DNA of 61,755 nucleotides from Amycolatopsis circi (GCF_003385235.1 NZ_PQIA01000042.1:1-61755), one strand, 5' to 3'. Counted from the first letter of the stretch, positions 1-8,401 are shown. The notes: generated by a model from the letters alone, not told the origin. A program made the numbers and translations.

Positions 1-944
1 TCGGTCGACGCCCGAGTCGGAGTCGGCGTGCTCTGGTTGCTGAGCGTCGGCGACGACACCGAGCGCACCGGCAGCGGGGAGTCCGTCGGCGGGACGCTCG
101 ATCCGGCAGCGGGCGGCGGGCTGCTCGGCGTGGAGCCGCCGGGCGACAGCGGTTGCTGCGTGCACGCGCCGCGCGCCGGGAGCAGGCCCAGTTCGTCGGT
201 GGTGCCGGTGGTGATCTGGTAGCAGCTCAGCCGCGAACCGAGCGCGGTCGTCCGCTGCTGCACCCGGTCGAGCAGGACGCGGGCCTGCGCGAAATCCTCG
301 CGGGCGGACGCCGGTACATCGGCTTGTTCCGATTCCAGCTGGTGCGACTGGCTCTGCGCCCACGACTCCAGCGACGTCAGCCCCGAGCGGTTGCCGCTCG
401 TCGTCGCCAGCTCGGTGAGTCCGGCCACGCCCGCGCGGACGTCGCTGCTGAAATCGTGCAAGGCGGTTTGGTACGCCGACGGTGTGGCGTCGCTCATCCG
501 GCCCAGTTCGGTGACGCGGTTCGCGGCGAACTTCAGGTGCTTCTCGGCCTTGGCCTGGTCGCCGAAGGTCAAGCCGAGCGACGTGACTTCGCCCGCTCGC
601 TTCACGCTGTACAGCGCGTCACCGGGCAAGGCGTCTCGCGACAGCAGCAGCGTCAGCCCGCCCAGGCCGAGGACCAGCGCGATGCCCGCGGCGGCGAGGT
701 CGGCCATCCGCGGCCGCCATCGCCGTCGGGGAAGCGGCTCGCCGATGCGGCCTTCGATCTCGGCGCGGATCCTGGCGCGGGTGGCTGGATCGGGGTCGCC
801 CGCTTGGCCCAGTTCGTGCAGGGCGCCGACGAGCGCCAGCTCCTCGGCGAACTCGTCCGGCCGCTGTCCGGGGGAAGCATTGATCGCGTCGTCGAACCGC
901 TCGCTCTCGGTCCGACCACGCGAAAACCACCCGGGCACGCCCAC
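1..944 (-). CDS. BldN anti-sigma partner (RsbN/DUF5667-like), 3' end outside the window
   Basis: The reading frame stays open from a GTG at 942-944 to the window edge, so at least 314 codons are present and the C-terminus is missing. There is no ATG, but GGAG lies 7 nt before the GTG. Roughly residues 1-75 are a charged cytoplasmic part (RTESERFDDAINASPG) and 80-98 a single membrane segment (AAAGIALVLGLGGLTLLL). Then comes an extracytoplasmic region opening with LPGDALYSVKRAGE, the signature I associate with DUF5667 proteins, and finally a Ser/Pro-rich tail. It lies 98 nt downstream of a BldN-like sigma gene. In Streptomyces the gene next to bldN encodes the membrane anti-sigma factor RsbN; the same role is inferred here from position and topology, not from sequence comparison. 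Confidence 0.72.
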   Translation of the reverse strand, partial: MGVPGWFSRGRTESERFDDAINASPGQRPDEFAEELALVGALHELGQAGDPDPATRARIRAEIEGRIGEPLPRRRWRPRMADLAAAGIALVLGLGGLTLLLSRDALPGDALYSVKRAGEVTSLGLTFGDQAKAEKHLKFAANRVTELGRMSDATPSAYQTALHDFSSDVRAGVAGLTELATTSGNRSGLTSLESWAQSQSHQLESEQADVPASAREDFAQARVLLDRVQQRTTALGSRLSCYQITTGTTDELGLLPARGACTQQPLSPGGSTPSSPPPAAGSSVPPTDSPLPVRSVSSPTLSNQSTPTPTRAST

Positions 945-1028
945 GGTGCTGCTCCGTCTCCACCAACGCCCGGCCCTGACTGCCGGTCTGCGGTGGGGAA
1001 ACGATTAAGAAGCCGAAAAAGTTACGGC

Positions 1029-1045
1029 TGATCGTTGAACGATCA
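1029..1045. promoter_or_regulatory. Perfect palindrome TGATCGTTGAACGATCA
   Basis: An 8-bp inverted repeat with a 1-nt centre overlaps the stop codon of the sigma gene and precedes the downstream anti-sigma gene by about 85 nt. It could be a regulator site or a short hairpin. There is no T-run, so it is not a convincing intrinsic terminator. Confidence 0.35.
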
Positions 1046-1753
1046 ACGCAGGCCGGTGGGCAGCAACTGCGCGAGCCGCCGGACCGCGCGGTGCTGCAGC
1101 GCCTTCACCGCGCCCTCGTTACGGTCCATGATCTGGGCGGTCTCGGCTACCGACAGCCCCTGCAGGAACCGGAGCACGATGCATTCGCGCTGGTCGTCGC
1201 CAAGCTCGGCGACGCACCGCAGCAGTTCGGCCCGGGTCGCGCCCGCGATCGCCTGCTGTTCGGGGCCTGCCTGCGCCACCGGGCCGACCGGTCCGCCGCG
1301 CACGCCGCCCGGTTCGGCGACCTCGTCGGTGACGACCTCGAGCCGGAACCGGCTGGACTTCACGTGGTCGAGGATCAGGTTGCGGGCGATGGTGACGAAC
1401 CACGCGCCGACGTCGCGGCCCTGATAGCTCACCGACGTGATCCGGCGCAGCGCGCGCAGGAAGGTCTCGCTGGTGACGTCCTCGGCCAGGTCGCGGTCGC
1501 CGAGGCGGAAGAGCGCGTAGCGGTAGACGACGTCGACGTACCGGTCGTACAGCTGGCCGAACGCGGAGGAGTCGCCCGCCTGCGCGGCCCGCACCAGTTC
1601 CCACGCCTCGGCCTTGGCGACCTCGGCGGGGTCCGGTTCGGCGTCGGCCTTGGGCAGCGGCACGGCGGCCGCGGACGAGCCGAACACGCGGTCGGCGAAC
1701 ATCGCGACCGGTCCGCGGTGTGCGGTGGCGGACAGGGTGATCGGACGGGTCAT
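1043..1753 (-). CDS. bldN: ECF-type RNA polymerase sigma factor, BldN-like
   Basis: This 236-residue sigma-70 family protein carries region 2 (FGQLYDRYVDVVYRYALFRL, then DLAEDVTSETFLRALRRI) at about residues 60-105. Region 4 (DDQRECIVLRFLQGLSVAET, ending in a helix with NEGAVKALQHRAVRRLAQLL) is at about 180-230. The GRDVGAWFVTIARNLILDH stretch and the LRFLQGLSVAETA helix are those of the BldN/SigAdsA branch. A ~55-residue N-terminal extension precedes region 2. The ATG at 1753 is supported by GGAGG 9 nt upstream. In Streptomyces bldN sits near rex and controls aerial development; here rex is 4 kb away, so orthology is likely, but the role in this organism is inferred. Confidence 0.82.
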   Translation of the reverse strand: MTRPITLSATAHRGPVAMFADRVFGSSAAAVPLPKADAEPDPAEVAKAEAWELVRAAQAGDSSAFGQLYDRYVDVVYRYALFRLGDRDLAEDVTSETFLRALRRITSVSYQGRDVGAWFVTIARNLILDHVKSSRFRLEVVTDEVAEPGGVRGGPVGPVAQAGPEQQAIAGATRAELLRCVAELGDDQRECIVLRFLQGLSVAETAQIMDRNEGAVKALQHRAVRRLAQLLPTGLR

Positions 1754-2034
1754 CGAGCGGCACCTCCGGCTGTCCCTGGTGCTGCCGGGCGCGTACCCGA
1801 GGGCGTGACGGCGTGCCGCGGCGCGTGTCCCACTTCCTCGTGGACCGGCAGCTTCGGCACGACGACTCCCTTGTTCGGGTCACCCGGTAGTGATCAACGC
1901 CACCCGGCGACGCAGTGCAGCATACGTGTTGTTACCGCGAAGTAGGTAGTGTCCCGGTCAGGCAGAGGTGCGACGATCGCGCGGCATCCCCATTACGGGT
2001 GACAAGATGACGAATCCGCAACGGAACGAGAGGG

Positions 2035-3540
2035 GTGGGAGTGGACCGGATCAGCACCGCCCACGGCGTCGCCGGCCTGCTCGCCGATGCGGCCAGCCGC
2101 TGGCCGGAGCGCACGGCGGTCACCGAGACGGGCACGGGCAGCACGCTCACCTGGCGACAGCTGGACGAGGCCGCGCACGCGCAGGCGCGCCGGCTGGTCT
2201 CCGCCGGTGTCGCGCCCGGCGACCCAGTGGTGCTGCGGCTTCCGACGTCGGCTGACTTCGCGGTCGCCCTGTTCGCGGTGCTGCGCGCGGGTGCGATCGC
2301 CGTGCCGCTGTCGCCGCAGGCCCCCGCGCCCGAGCTGGAGCGGCTGCTGGAGCACTGCGGCGCGAAACGCGTGGTGCAGCGCGACGACGCCGAGCTGCCC
2401 GAGGGCATCGCTGGCCTGCCGCCGCGCGGCGACGAGCCGGGCGACCCGGTCGACCTCGGTCGTTCCGGCGAGGACATCGCGGTCATTTCGTACACCTCCG
2501 GCACGACCGGCCCGCCGCGCGGAGTGCTGCTGTCGCACCGGGCATTGCTGGCGAACCTCGCTCAACTGTCCCAAGTGGACGGTGTGACCGAGCACGACGA
2601 CCGCGTGCTGGTGTCGATCCCGCTCTTCCACGTCTACGGCCTCGGTCCGGGGTTGCTCATGGCGACCGCGGTCGGCGCGACGCTGGTGCTGTCCGAACGC
2701 TTCGAAGCCCGGCGGACGCTCGAAGACTGCGCCGAACATCGCGTCACGGCGATCACCGGCGTGCCCGCGATGTACAACGAATTCGCCTCGCTCGAGACCG
2801 AGGAACTGAGCCGCGGGCTGGCGACGGTCAAACGGCTGACGTCCGGTGCCGCGCCATTGCATCCGAAGGTGCTCGCCGCGATCCGCGAGGCCACCGGGCT
2901 TGATGTGTACGAGGGCTACGGGCTCACCGAGTGCGCGCCGGTGGTGACGTCCACGCTGGTCACCGGCTATCCGAAGCCCGGCTCGGTCGGACGGCCGCTG
3001 CCCGGGATCGAGCTGCGGCTGGTGGAGTCCGACGGATCCGCCGACGACCTGCCGCTCGACCCGGAGGAACCGGACGACGTCTTCGAGTCCGGCGGCAGCA
3101 CCGGGCTGGTGTCGGTGCGCGGGGCGAACCTGTTCTCCGGGTACTGGCCGGACGGCGCGCACGGCCCGGACGCCGAGGGCTGGTTCCGGACCGGCGACGT
3201 CGGCTATCTCGATTCCGACGGCGACTTGCATCTGGTCGACCGGGCGAATGACTTGATCATCGTCAACGGCTTCAACGTCTTCCCGCACGAGGTCGAGGAA
3301 GTGATCTCACGGCTGCCCGAGGTAGTCGAGGCCGCCGTCGTGGGCGTGGTCGACGAGCGAAGCGGCGAAGCGGTGAAGGCGGTCGTGGTGCCTGCCGAAG
3401 GCGCGGCGTTGTCGGAGCAGCAGGTGGTGGACCAGTGCACGGCGCATCTCGCCGGGTACAAGGTGCCGCACACGGTCGAGTTCGCCGAGACGCTGCCGCA
3501 TTCGGCGACCGGAAAGCTGCGGCGGCTGAAGCTGCGCTGA
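2035..3540 (+). CDS. Long-chain fatty-acid--CoA ligase (AMP-forming, FadD-like)
   Basis: A 501-residue member of the ANL superfamily that would activate a carboxylic acid as its adenylate and transfer it to CoA. Visible motifs in order: P-loop YTSGTTGPPRGVLLSH (near residue 150), YEGYGLTECAP (near 295), GWFRTGDVGYLDSDGDL with the ribose-binding Asp (near 385), the hinge and A8 region (DRANDLIIVNGFNVFPHEVEE, quoted here without its last residues) and the C-terminal catalytic Lys in HSATGKLRR. Length is normal. Start is GTG 2035 or GTG 2041; a purine-rich GAGAGGGG precedes both. Substrate chain length cannot be read from the sequence. Palindrome R1 follows, separating it from the next gene. Confidence 0.85.
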   Translation: MGVDRISTAHGVAGLLADAASRWPERTAVTETGTGSTLTWRQLDEAAHAQARRLVSAGVAPGDPVVLRLPTSADFAVALFAVLRAGAIAVPLSPQAPAPELERLLEHCGAKRVVQRDDAELPEGIAGLPPRGDEPGDPVDLGRSGEDIAVISYTSGTTGPPRGVLLSHRALLANLAQLSQVDGVTEHDDRVLVSIPLFHVYGLGPGLLMATAVGATLVLSERFEARRTLEDCAEHRVTAITGVPAMYNEFASLETEELSRGLATVKRLTSGAAPLHPKVLAAIREATGLDVYEGYGLTECAPVVTSTLVTGYPKPGSVGRPLPGIELRLVESDGSADDLPLDPEEPDDVFESGGSTGLVSVRGANLFSGYWPDGAHGPDAEGWFRTGDVGYLDSDGDLHLVDRANDLIIVNGFNVFPHEVEEVISRLPEVVEAAVVGVVDERSGEAVKAVVVPAEGAALSEQQVVDQCTAHLAGYKVPHTVEFAETLPHSATGKLRRLKLR

Positions 3541-3544
3541 CGGC

Positions 3545-3590
3545 CTCGTGAGTGGCAATGCCGGTTAGAACCGGGATTGCCACTCACGAG
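3545..3590. repeat. Family R palindrome, copy R1
   Basis: A 46-nt near-perfect inverted repeat of the form CTCGTGAGTG...GGTTAGAACC...CACTCACGAG. It lies between two co-directional genes, and the -10 hexamer of the next gene starts 2 nt after it. Five further copies occur in this window. Confidence 0.9.
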
Positions 3591-3592
3591 CC

Positions 3593-3598
3593 TAAGGT
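3593..3598 (+). promoter_or_regulatory. Leaderless-type -10 hexamer TAAGGT
   Basis: TAAGGT ends 6 nt before GTG 3605, the spacing typical of leaderless actinobacterial transcripts (TANNNT then 6-7 nt then ATG/GTG). This favours 3605 over GTG 3602 as the start of the glutaredoxin-like gene. Confidence 0.5.
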
Positions 3599-3604
3599 GG
3601 GGTG

Positions 3605-3838
3605 GTGCACAAAGTGACCGTGATGAGCCGCGAAGGATGCCACCTGTGCGACGTGGCCGAGGCGGACGTCGCGCGGATCTGCGACGAACTGGGCGTGCCA
3701 TGGGAGACCGCGGACGTCGACAGCGACCCGGAATGGCGCGCCGAATACGGCGACCAGGTGCCGGTGATCCTCATCGACGGGGTCGAACACGGGTACTGGC
3801 GCGTCGAGGAAGAACGGCTGCGCGCGGCACTGCGGTAA
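3605..3838 (+). CDS. Glutaredoxin-family thiol protein
   Basis: A 77-residue thioredoxin-fold protein. The redox motif is C-H-L-C in SREGCHLCDVAEADV near residue 12. The family cis-proline follows in QVPVILIDGV, and the protein ends with a short helix (RVEEERLRAAL). It probably acts as a small cytosolic dithiol reductase. A glutaredoxin-like gene stands at the same place beside hemA in Mycobacterium, so the context is conserved. GTG 3605 is chosen because a TAAGGT -10 lies 6 nt upstream and no ribosome binding site is visible. Confidence 0.8.
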   Translation: MHKVTVMSREGCHLCDVAEADVARICDELGVPWETADVDSDPEWRAEYGDQVPVILIDGVEHGYWRVEEERLRAALR

Positions 3839-3896
3839 GCAACCCGTAAGCGCTTTGAACGGGCCGGATGCGGTCGGACCCGCCGAAGATGGTGGG

Positions 3897-5453
3897 GTGA
3901 GTGCGTTGAAGGAAGCTCCGCTGGCCGCCCGGCCGCGTTTGTCCCTGGGCATCGCGACGTTCATCGGCCTGGTCTCGCTGGCCGTCGCGCTGGGCGTGGG
4001 ACATCTGGTCGCCGGATTTGTCGGGTACAACGCGTCGCCGTTCGTCGCGGTCGCGGACTTCGTGATCGCGCACAGCCCGCACGCCGTCGTGGCGTGGGCG
4101 GAGCAGACGATCGGGACCGCCGACAAGACCGTGCTCAAGATCGGTCTGGCCGTGGTGCTGCTGGGGTTCGCGGTGCTCGCCGGACAGCTTTCGCGCAGCC
4201 GTCCGTTGCCGGGCCAGCTGCTGGTGATCGTGGTCGGCGCGTTCGGAATCTTCGCGGTCTTCGAGCGCACGGACGTCGGACAGCTCGCGTTGCTGGCTCC
4301 GGTACTGGCGCTGGGCGCTTCGCTGCTGGTGTTCAGCTGGCTGCACAAACGCGCGCTGCCGCCGGAAACCGAGCTGCGGCAAGGACTCAGCCGTCGACAG
4401 GTGTTGCAGCGCGGCGCGGGAATCGCGGCCGGGGCCGGGGTGGCGGCGATCGTCGGCGAGGTCGTATCGACCACTGGCAGCGCGGCTGGCTCCCGGGCTG
4501 CGGTCGGGCCGCTGGTCGCTGCCCGGAAGGCCCCGCCACTGCCTCCGGACGCGGATTTCCACAAGCTCGGCTCGCCGCCGTTCATCACGCCGAACGGGAG
4601 CTTCTACCGGATCGACACCGCTTTCGTCGTGCCGCAGGTCCGGGCCGAGGACTGGGCTTTGAAGATCCACGGCATGGTCGACCGCGAGGTGAGCTTCTCC
4701 TACGCCGACATCCGGAACCGCCCGCTGGTGGAACGGACCGTGACGCTCACCTGCGTATCCAACGACATCGGCGGCGACCTGATCTCCACCGCCAACTTCA
4801 TCGGGGTGGACCTGGTCGACCTGCTGGACGCGGCGGGCGTGCACCCGGGCGCGCAGCAGATGTACGCGACCAGCGTCGACGGATTCACCTGCGGCACTCC
4901 GGCCAACGTCGCGCTCGACCCGGCGCGCGGCGCGATGCTCGCGATCGGCATGAACGGCGAGGCGCTGCCGGTCGAGCACGGGTTCCCGGCGCGGATCGTG
5001 ATCCCCGGGCTGTACGGCTACGTCTCGGCCACCAAATGGGTCGCCGACCTGGAGTTCACGACCTGGGACGCGCGGCAGGCGTACTGGCTGCAGCGCGGCT
5101 GGGCGGAGCAGGCCCCGATCAAGACCGAATCGCGGATCGACGCACCGGCCAACGGGACTTCGGTGCGCGCGGGCAAGGTCCGGGTGGCGGGGACGGCGTG
5201 GGCGCAGCACGTCGGGATCGCGAAGGTCGAAGTGCGGGTGGACCAGGGCGCGTGGGTCCCGGCGACGCTTTCGGCCGAGGTCAACAAGGACACCTGGCGG
5301 ATGTGGTGGGCCGAGGTGCCGGTGCCGCCGGGCAGCCACACCGTGACGGTGCGGGCGACGGACCAGTCCGGTTACACACAAACGGACCGGCCCGCGGACC
5401 CCGTTCCAGACGGTGCGACGGGCTGGCACACGGTGCCATTCACCGCTGCTTAA
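3897..5453 (+). CDS. Membrane-anchored molybdopterin oxidoreductase (sulfite-oxidase family)
   Basis: A membrane region of about four hydrophobic helices in the first ~150 residues is followed by a twin-arginine-like segment (LSRRQVLQRGAGIAAGAG). After this comes an extracytoplasmic sulfite-oxidase-type Mo-cofactor domain with TLTCVSNDIGG, whose Cys should ligate molybdenum. The C-terminus (from about residue 415) is an Ig-like Mo-oxidoreductase dimerisation domain. The substrate is unknown; the family includes sulfite oxidases and methionine-sulfoxide reductases (MsrP). The start is uncertain: GTG 3897 gives 518 residues, and TTG 3855 in the same frame would add 14. It is followed closely by palindrome S1, a probable terminator. 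Confidence 0.82.
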   Translation: MSALKEAPLAARPRLSLGIATFIGLVSLAVALGVGHLVAGFVGYNASPFVAVADFVIAHSPHAVVAWAEQTIGTADKTVLKIGLAVVLLGFAVLAGQLSRSRPLPGQLLVIVVGAFGIFAVFERTDVGQLALLAPVLALGASLLVFSWLHKRALPPETELRQGLSRRQVLQRGAGIAAGAGVAAIVGEVVSTTGSAAGSRAAVGPLVAARKAPPLPPDADFHKLGSPPFITPNGSFYRIDTAFVVPQVRAEDWALKIHGMVDREVSFSYADIRNRPLVERTVTLTCVSNDIGGDLISTANFIGVDLVDLLDAAGVHPGAQQMYATSVDGFTCGTPANVALDPARGAMLAIGMNGEALPVEHGFPARIVIPGLYGYVSATKWVADLEFTTWDARQAYWLQRGWAEQAPIKTESRIDAPANGTSVRAGKVRVAGTAWAQHVGIAKVEVRVDQGAWVPATLSAEVNKDTWRMWWAEVPVPPGSHTVTVRATDQSGYTQTDRPADPVPDGATGWHTVPFTAA

Positions 5454-5466
5454 GCCAGCTGTTGCT

Positions 5467-5521
5467 GTCCGTGAGGGGAACCCTGAGGGACTCAGAGTCC
5501 CTCAGGGTTCCCCTCACGGAC
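5467..5521. terminator. Family S palindrome S1 (probable terminator)
   Basis: A perfect 27-bp inverted repeat around a single A: GTCCGTGAGGGG...CCCCTCACGGAC. It begins 14 nt after a stop codon and ahead of the rex promoter region. There is no T-tract, so if it terminates transcription it does so without the classical U-run. Four relatives occur in this window. Confidence 0.75.
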
Positions 5522-5592
5522 GCGAGGAAGGCCGAGCACCGCAGCGGAGGTCCAGGTGCTGGCGTGGACTTCCGAGGGGTGGGGTTGTGCTT

Positions 5593-5612
5593 CTGGTCAT
5601 GCGGATGACCAG
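5593..5612. promoter_or_regulatory. Candidate operator CTGGTCAT-GCGG-ATGACCAG
   Basis: A perfect 8-bp inverted repeat with a 4-bp spacer, 5 bp upstream of the Rex operator. It does not fit the Rex consensus, so a second regulator of rex-hem (dimeric, for example GntR- or TetR-type) is possible. Confidence 0.45.
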
Positions 5613-5617
5613 TGACT

Positions 5618-5635
5618 TTGTGCATGCGTTCACAA
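5618..5635. promoter_or_regulatory. Rex operator (ROP) TTGTGCATGCGTTCACAA
   Basis: It matches the actinobacterial Rex operator TTGTGAANNNNTTCACAA on the outer arms (TTGTG...TTCACAA), with CA instead of AA in the left arm. It sits about 140 nt upstream of rex. Autoregulation of rex-hemACD by Rex is known in Streptomyces coelicolor. TACCGT at 5642-5647 could be the -10 of the repressed promoter. Confidence 0.8.
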
Positions 5636-5776
5636 GTGGACTACCGTAGGAACCCGTCCCCGCGAGGTCCGGCATCGAACCGGACGGAAGCCGTGGGGTC
5701 AAGGGTTGGTTTTCCACTGCCGGACAGGCAGGTGGGGGACAGCGCGGGCACGAAGCCGGATTGAGGAGAAGTCAGC

Positions 5777-7087
5777 GTGGTGACACAGCGGGGTGGGCGC
5801 AGCGGTGCCGAACCGCCGGCCACGCCTCCCCGCGACGAGTCCGAAGCCGCCCCGCCGACCGCGCGCCGGACCGGTGGACGGCACGCCGCGGGCAGCCGCC
5901 GTCGAGCCACGGTGAGCGAGAACGGCTTGGCGCGCAACGGGAATTCAGCGGAAGCCGGTCACGAGAACGGGCAGGCCGGGCACGACCAGGTCGCCGGTGG
6001 CGGAGAGCACGCCGCGGGCAACGGTCGCGCCTCCGGAAACGGCAGGGCAGCGTCTGGCAACGGCCGCGCCAGCCGCGCGACCACCCGAGCCGCCGCGTCA
6101 GCCGAAGCGAGCCGCACCGCCGAGCCAGCCGAGGGCAGCCGCGCGACCAGCCGAGCCGCCGCGCAAGCCCAACCCCCCGCCGAGAGCGACGCCAAACCCC
6201 GCTCCCGCCGCGCGTCCCGGACTTCCCGCCCCGCGCCGGACGCCGACAACGCCCCGACCGCCGAGATGCCCGCCGTTTCCGACGGCGAGGACACCGCGGT
6301 CCGCGCGAAGCAGATCCCGGAGGCCGCCGTCGCCCGGCTGGCCGTCTACCTGCGGATCCTCTCCGGATTGGCCGAACAGGGCGCGACCACCGTCTCCAGC
6401 GAGGAACTCTCCGCGGCGGCGGGCGTGAACTCCGCCAAACTCCGCAAAGACCTCTCCTACCTGGGCTCTTACGGCACCCGCGGCGTCGGCTACGAGGTGC
6501 AGGTGCTCGTCAGCCAGATCGAACGCATCCTCGGCCTCACCCGCCAGCACCGCGTCGCCGTGGTCGGGATCGGCAACCTCGGCCACGCGCTCGCCAACTA
6601 CGGCGGCTTCCCCGGCCGCGGGTTCCCGGTCGAGGCGCTCTTCGACCTCGACGCCGATCTGATCGGCGTCCCCGTAGGGGGTCTCCCGGTCTCGCATATG
6701 GACGACATTCCTCGCGTTTGCTCCGAACGGGAGATTTCCGTGGGGATCATCGCCACACCTCCTACCGCCGCGCAGTCGGTGTGCGACAGGCTGGTGGCGG
6801 GCGGCGTCCAGTGCATCCTCAACTTCGCGCCGGTAGTGCTCCAGGTGCCGGCACACGTCGAGGTCCGCAAGGTCGACCTGGCTGTCGAACTGCAGATCCT
6901 CTCGTTCCACGTGGCCCGGCGCGCCGACAGCGCGGCGAGTGCGGGGTCCGCGGGGGAAAACCAGGGGAATACCGGGTTACCCGGCACCGGCCTGCCCGCC
7001 GACAATGGCAGCACGGGCAATGGCAGCACGGGCGGCGGACGAAACGGCGCCGGTACGGACGGCGGTCTCGGAATGGTGGTGCGCTGA
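5777..7087 (+). CDS. rex: Redox-sensing transcriptional repressor Rex, with long disordered tails
   Basis: Rex binds operators when NAD+ is high and lets go when NADH rises. The core is at residues ~178-380: a winged helix (AKQIPEAAVARLAVYLRIL ... VNSAKLRKDLSYLGSYGTRG) followed by a Rossmann domain with VVGIGNLGHAL and the Rex-typical IIATPPTAAQSVCDRL. Most Rex proteins have about 210-260 residues. This one has 436 because of a ~177-residue Ala/Gly/Arg/Asn-rich N-terminal extension with repeated GNGRAS-like units and a ~55-residue Gly/Asn-rich C-terminal tail. GTG 5777 follows GGAGAAG at 6 nt. The stop codon touches the hemA start, so the two are translationally coupled. Confidence 0.95.
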   Translation: MVTQRGGRSGAEPPATPPRDESEAAPPTARRTGGRHAAGSRRRATVSENGLARNGNSAEAGHENGQAGHDQVAGGGEHAAGNGRASGNGRAASGNGRASRATTRAAASAEASRTAEPAEGSRATSRAAAQAQPPAESDAKPRSRRASRTSRPAPDADNAPTAEMPAVSDGEDTAVRAKQIPEAAVARLAVYLRILSGLAEQGATTVSSEELSAAAGVNSAKLRKDLSYLGSYGTRGVGYEVQVLVSQIERILGLTRQHRVAVVGIGNLGHALANYGGFPGRGFPVEALFDLDADLIGVPVGGLPVSHMDDIPRVCSEREISVGIIATPPTAAQSVCDRLVAGGVQCILNFAPVVLQVPAHVEVRKVDLAVELQILSFHVARRADSAASAGSAGENQGNTGLPGTGLPADNGSTGNGSTGGGRNGAGTDGGLGMVVR

Positions 7088-8401
7088 ATGAGCGTGTTGG
7101 CGGTCGGGCTCTCCCATCGCAGTGCGGATCTCGGCACGCTCGAGCGGGCGGCGATCTCCGCGGACGAGCTGACCAAGGTCCTGCACGACCTGCAGCAGGC
7201 GGAGCACATCAGCGAGGTCATGCTCGTCTCGACGTGCAACCGCATCGAGGTCTACGCCGTGGTGGAGACGTTCCACGGCGGCGTCAACGACGTCTCGGAC
7301 GTGCTCTCCCGCAAGGCCGGGATGGAGCCAGCCGAGCTGTACGACAGCCTGTACGTGCACTACGCGGGCGCGGCCGTCGAGCACCTGTTCTCCGTCACCT
7401 CGGGCCTTGACTCGATGGTGGTCGGCGAGACGCAGATCCTCGGCCAGATCCGGTCCGCGTACGCCACCGCGCGCGACGCCGGCACCGTCGGCCGCACGCT
7501 GCACGAGCTGATCCAGACCACGTTGCGCGTCGGCAAGCGCGTGCACTCCGAGACCGGGCTCGACCAGCTCGGCGCGTCCGTCGTCTCCGAGGCGCTGGCC
7601 GCCGCGGGTGACATCGCGGGCAAGCACGCGCTGATCGTCGGGGCCGGTTCGATGGGCGCGCTCACCGCGTCGCAGCTGCGCAAGGCCGGGATCGCCGAGA
7701 TCACCGTAGCCAACCGCACCGAAGCCAACGCCGCCCGGCTGGCCGAAAAGGTCGGCGCGGAGGGGATTCCGGCGCGGTCGGTGCCGCTGTCCGAGCTGGC
7801 CGGCGCGGTCGAGCTGGCTGACCTCGTGGTGGCGTGCACCGGTGCGCAGGACGCGGTGTTCCTCGCCGGGCACGTGCCCGCGCGCGCCGGACGTCCGCTG
7901 GTCGTCTGCGACCTCGGGCTGCCCAAGGACGTCGACCCCGCGGTCGCCGAACTCGCCGACGTCACCGTGGTCGACCTGGAGACGATCCAGCGCCGCATGC
8001 GCGACGCGGGCGCCCCGACCACCGACCGGCAGACCGCCAAAGCCAACGGCATCGTGCTCGACGAGGTGCGCGAGTACCTCGCCGGACAGCGCAGTGCCGA
8101 GGTCACGCCCACGGTCACCGCGCTGCGCAGGCGCGCGGCCGAGGTGGTGGACGCGGAGCTGCTCCGCCTGGACAACCGGCTGCCGGAACTCGACAGCCAG
8201 GTTCGCGAGGAGGTCGGCCGCACGGTTCGCCGCGTGGTCGACAAGCTGCTGCACGCGCCGACGGTGCGGGTCAAGCAGCTGGCCGCCGAGACGGCCGACA
8301 CCGACTACGCCAACGCGTTGCGGGAACTGTTCTGCCTCGACCCGCAGGCTCCTGCGGCCGTGGCGAGCCCGACAGCGCCGGAAACCGAGAAGAAGCGGTA
8401 A
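7088..8401 (+). CDS. hemA: Glutamyl-tRNA reductase
   Basis: Catalyses NADPH-dependent reduction of glutamyl-tRNA to glutamate-1-semialdehyde, the first committed step of C5-pathway haem synthesis. The 437 residues begin MSVLAVGLSHRSADLG. The catalytic Cys is in LVSTCNRIEVYAV (about residue 49), and the NADPH domain has IVGAGSMGALTASQL (about 183-197). The C-terminal helical dimerisation domain starts near residue 325. ATG directly follows the rex stop, and hemC follows without a gap, so rex-hemA-hemC form one transcript under Rex control. The substrate semialdehyde passes to HemL, encoded 10 kb away. Confidence 0.97.
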   Translation: MSVLAVGLSHRSADLGTLERAAISADELTKVLHDLQQAEHISEVMLVSTCNRIEVYAVVETFHGGVNDVSDVLSRKAGMEPAELYDSLYVHYAGAAVEHLFSVTSGLDSMVVGETQILGQIRSAYATARDAGTVGRTLHELIQTTLRVGKRVHSETGLDQLGASVVSEALAAAGDIAGKHALIVGAGSMGALTASQLRKAGIAEITVANRTEANAARLAEKVGAEGIPARSVPLSELAGAVELADLVVACTGAQDAVFLAGHVPARAGRPLVVCDLGLPKDVDPAVAELADVTVVDLETIQRRMRDAGAPTTDRQTAKANGIVLDEVREYLAGQRSAEVTPTVTALRRRAAEVVDAELLRLDNRLPELDSQVREEVGRTVRRVVDKLLHAPTVRVKQLAAETADTDYANALRELFCLDPQAPAAVASPTAPETEKKR

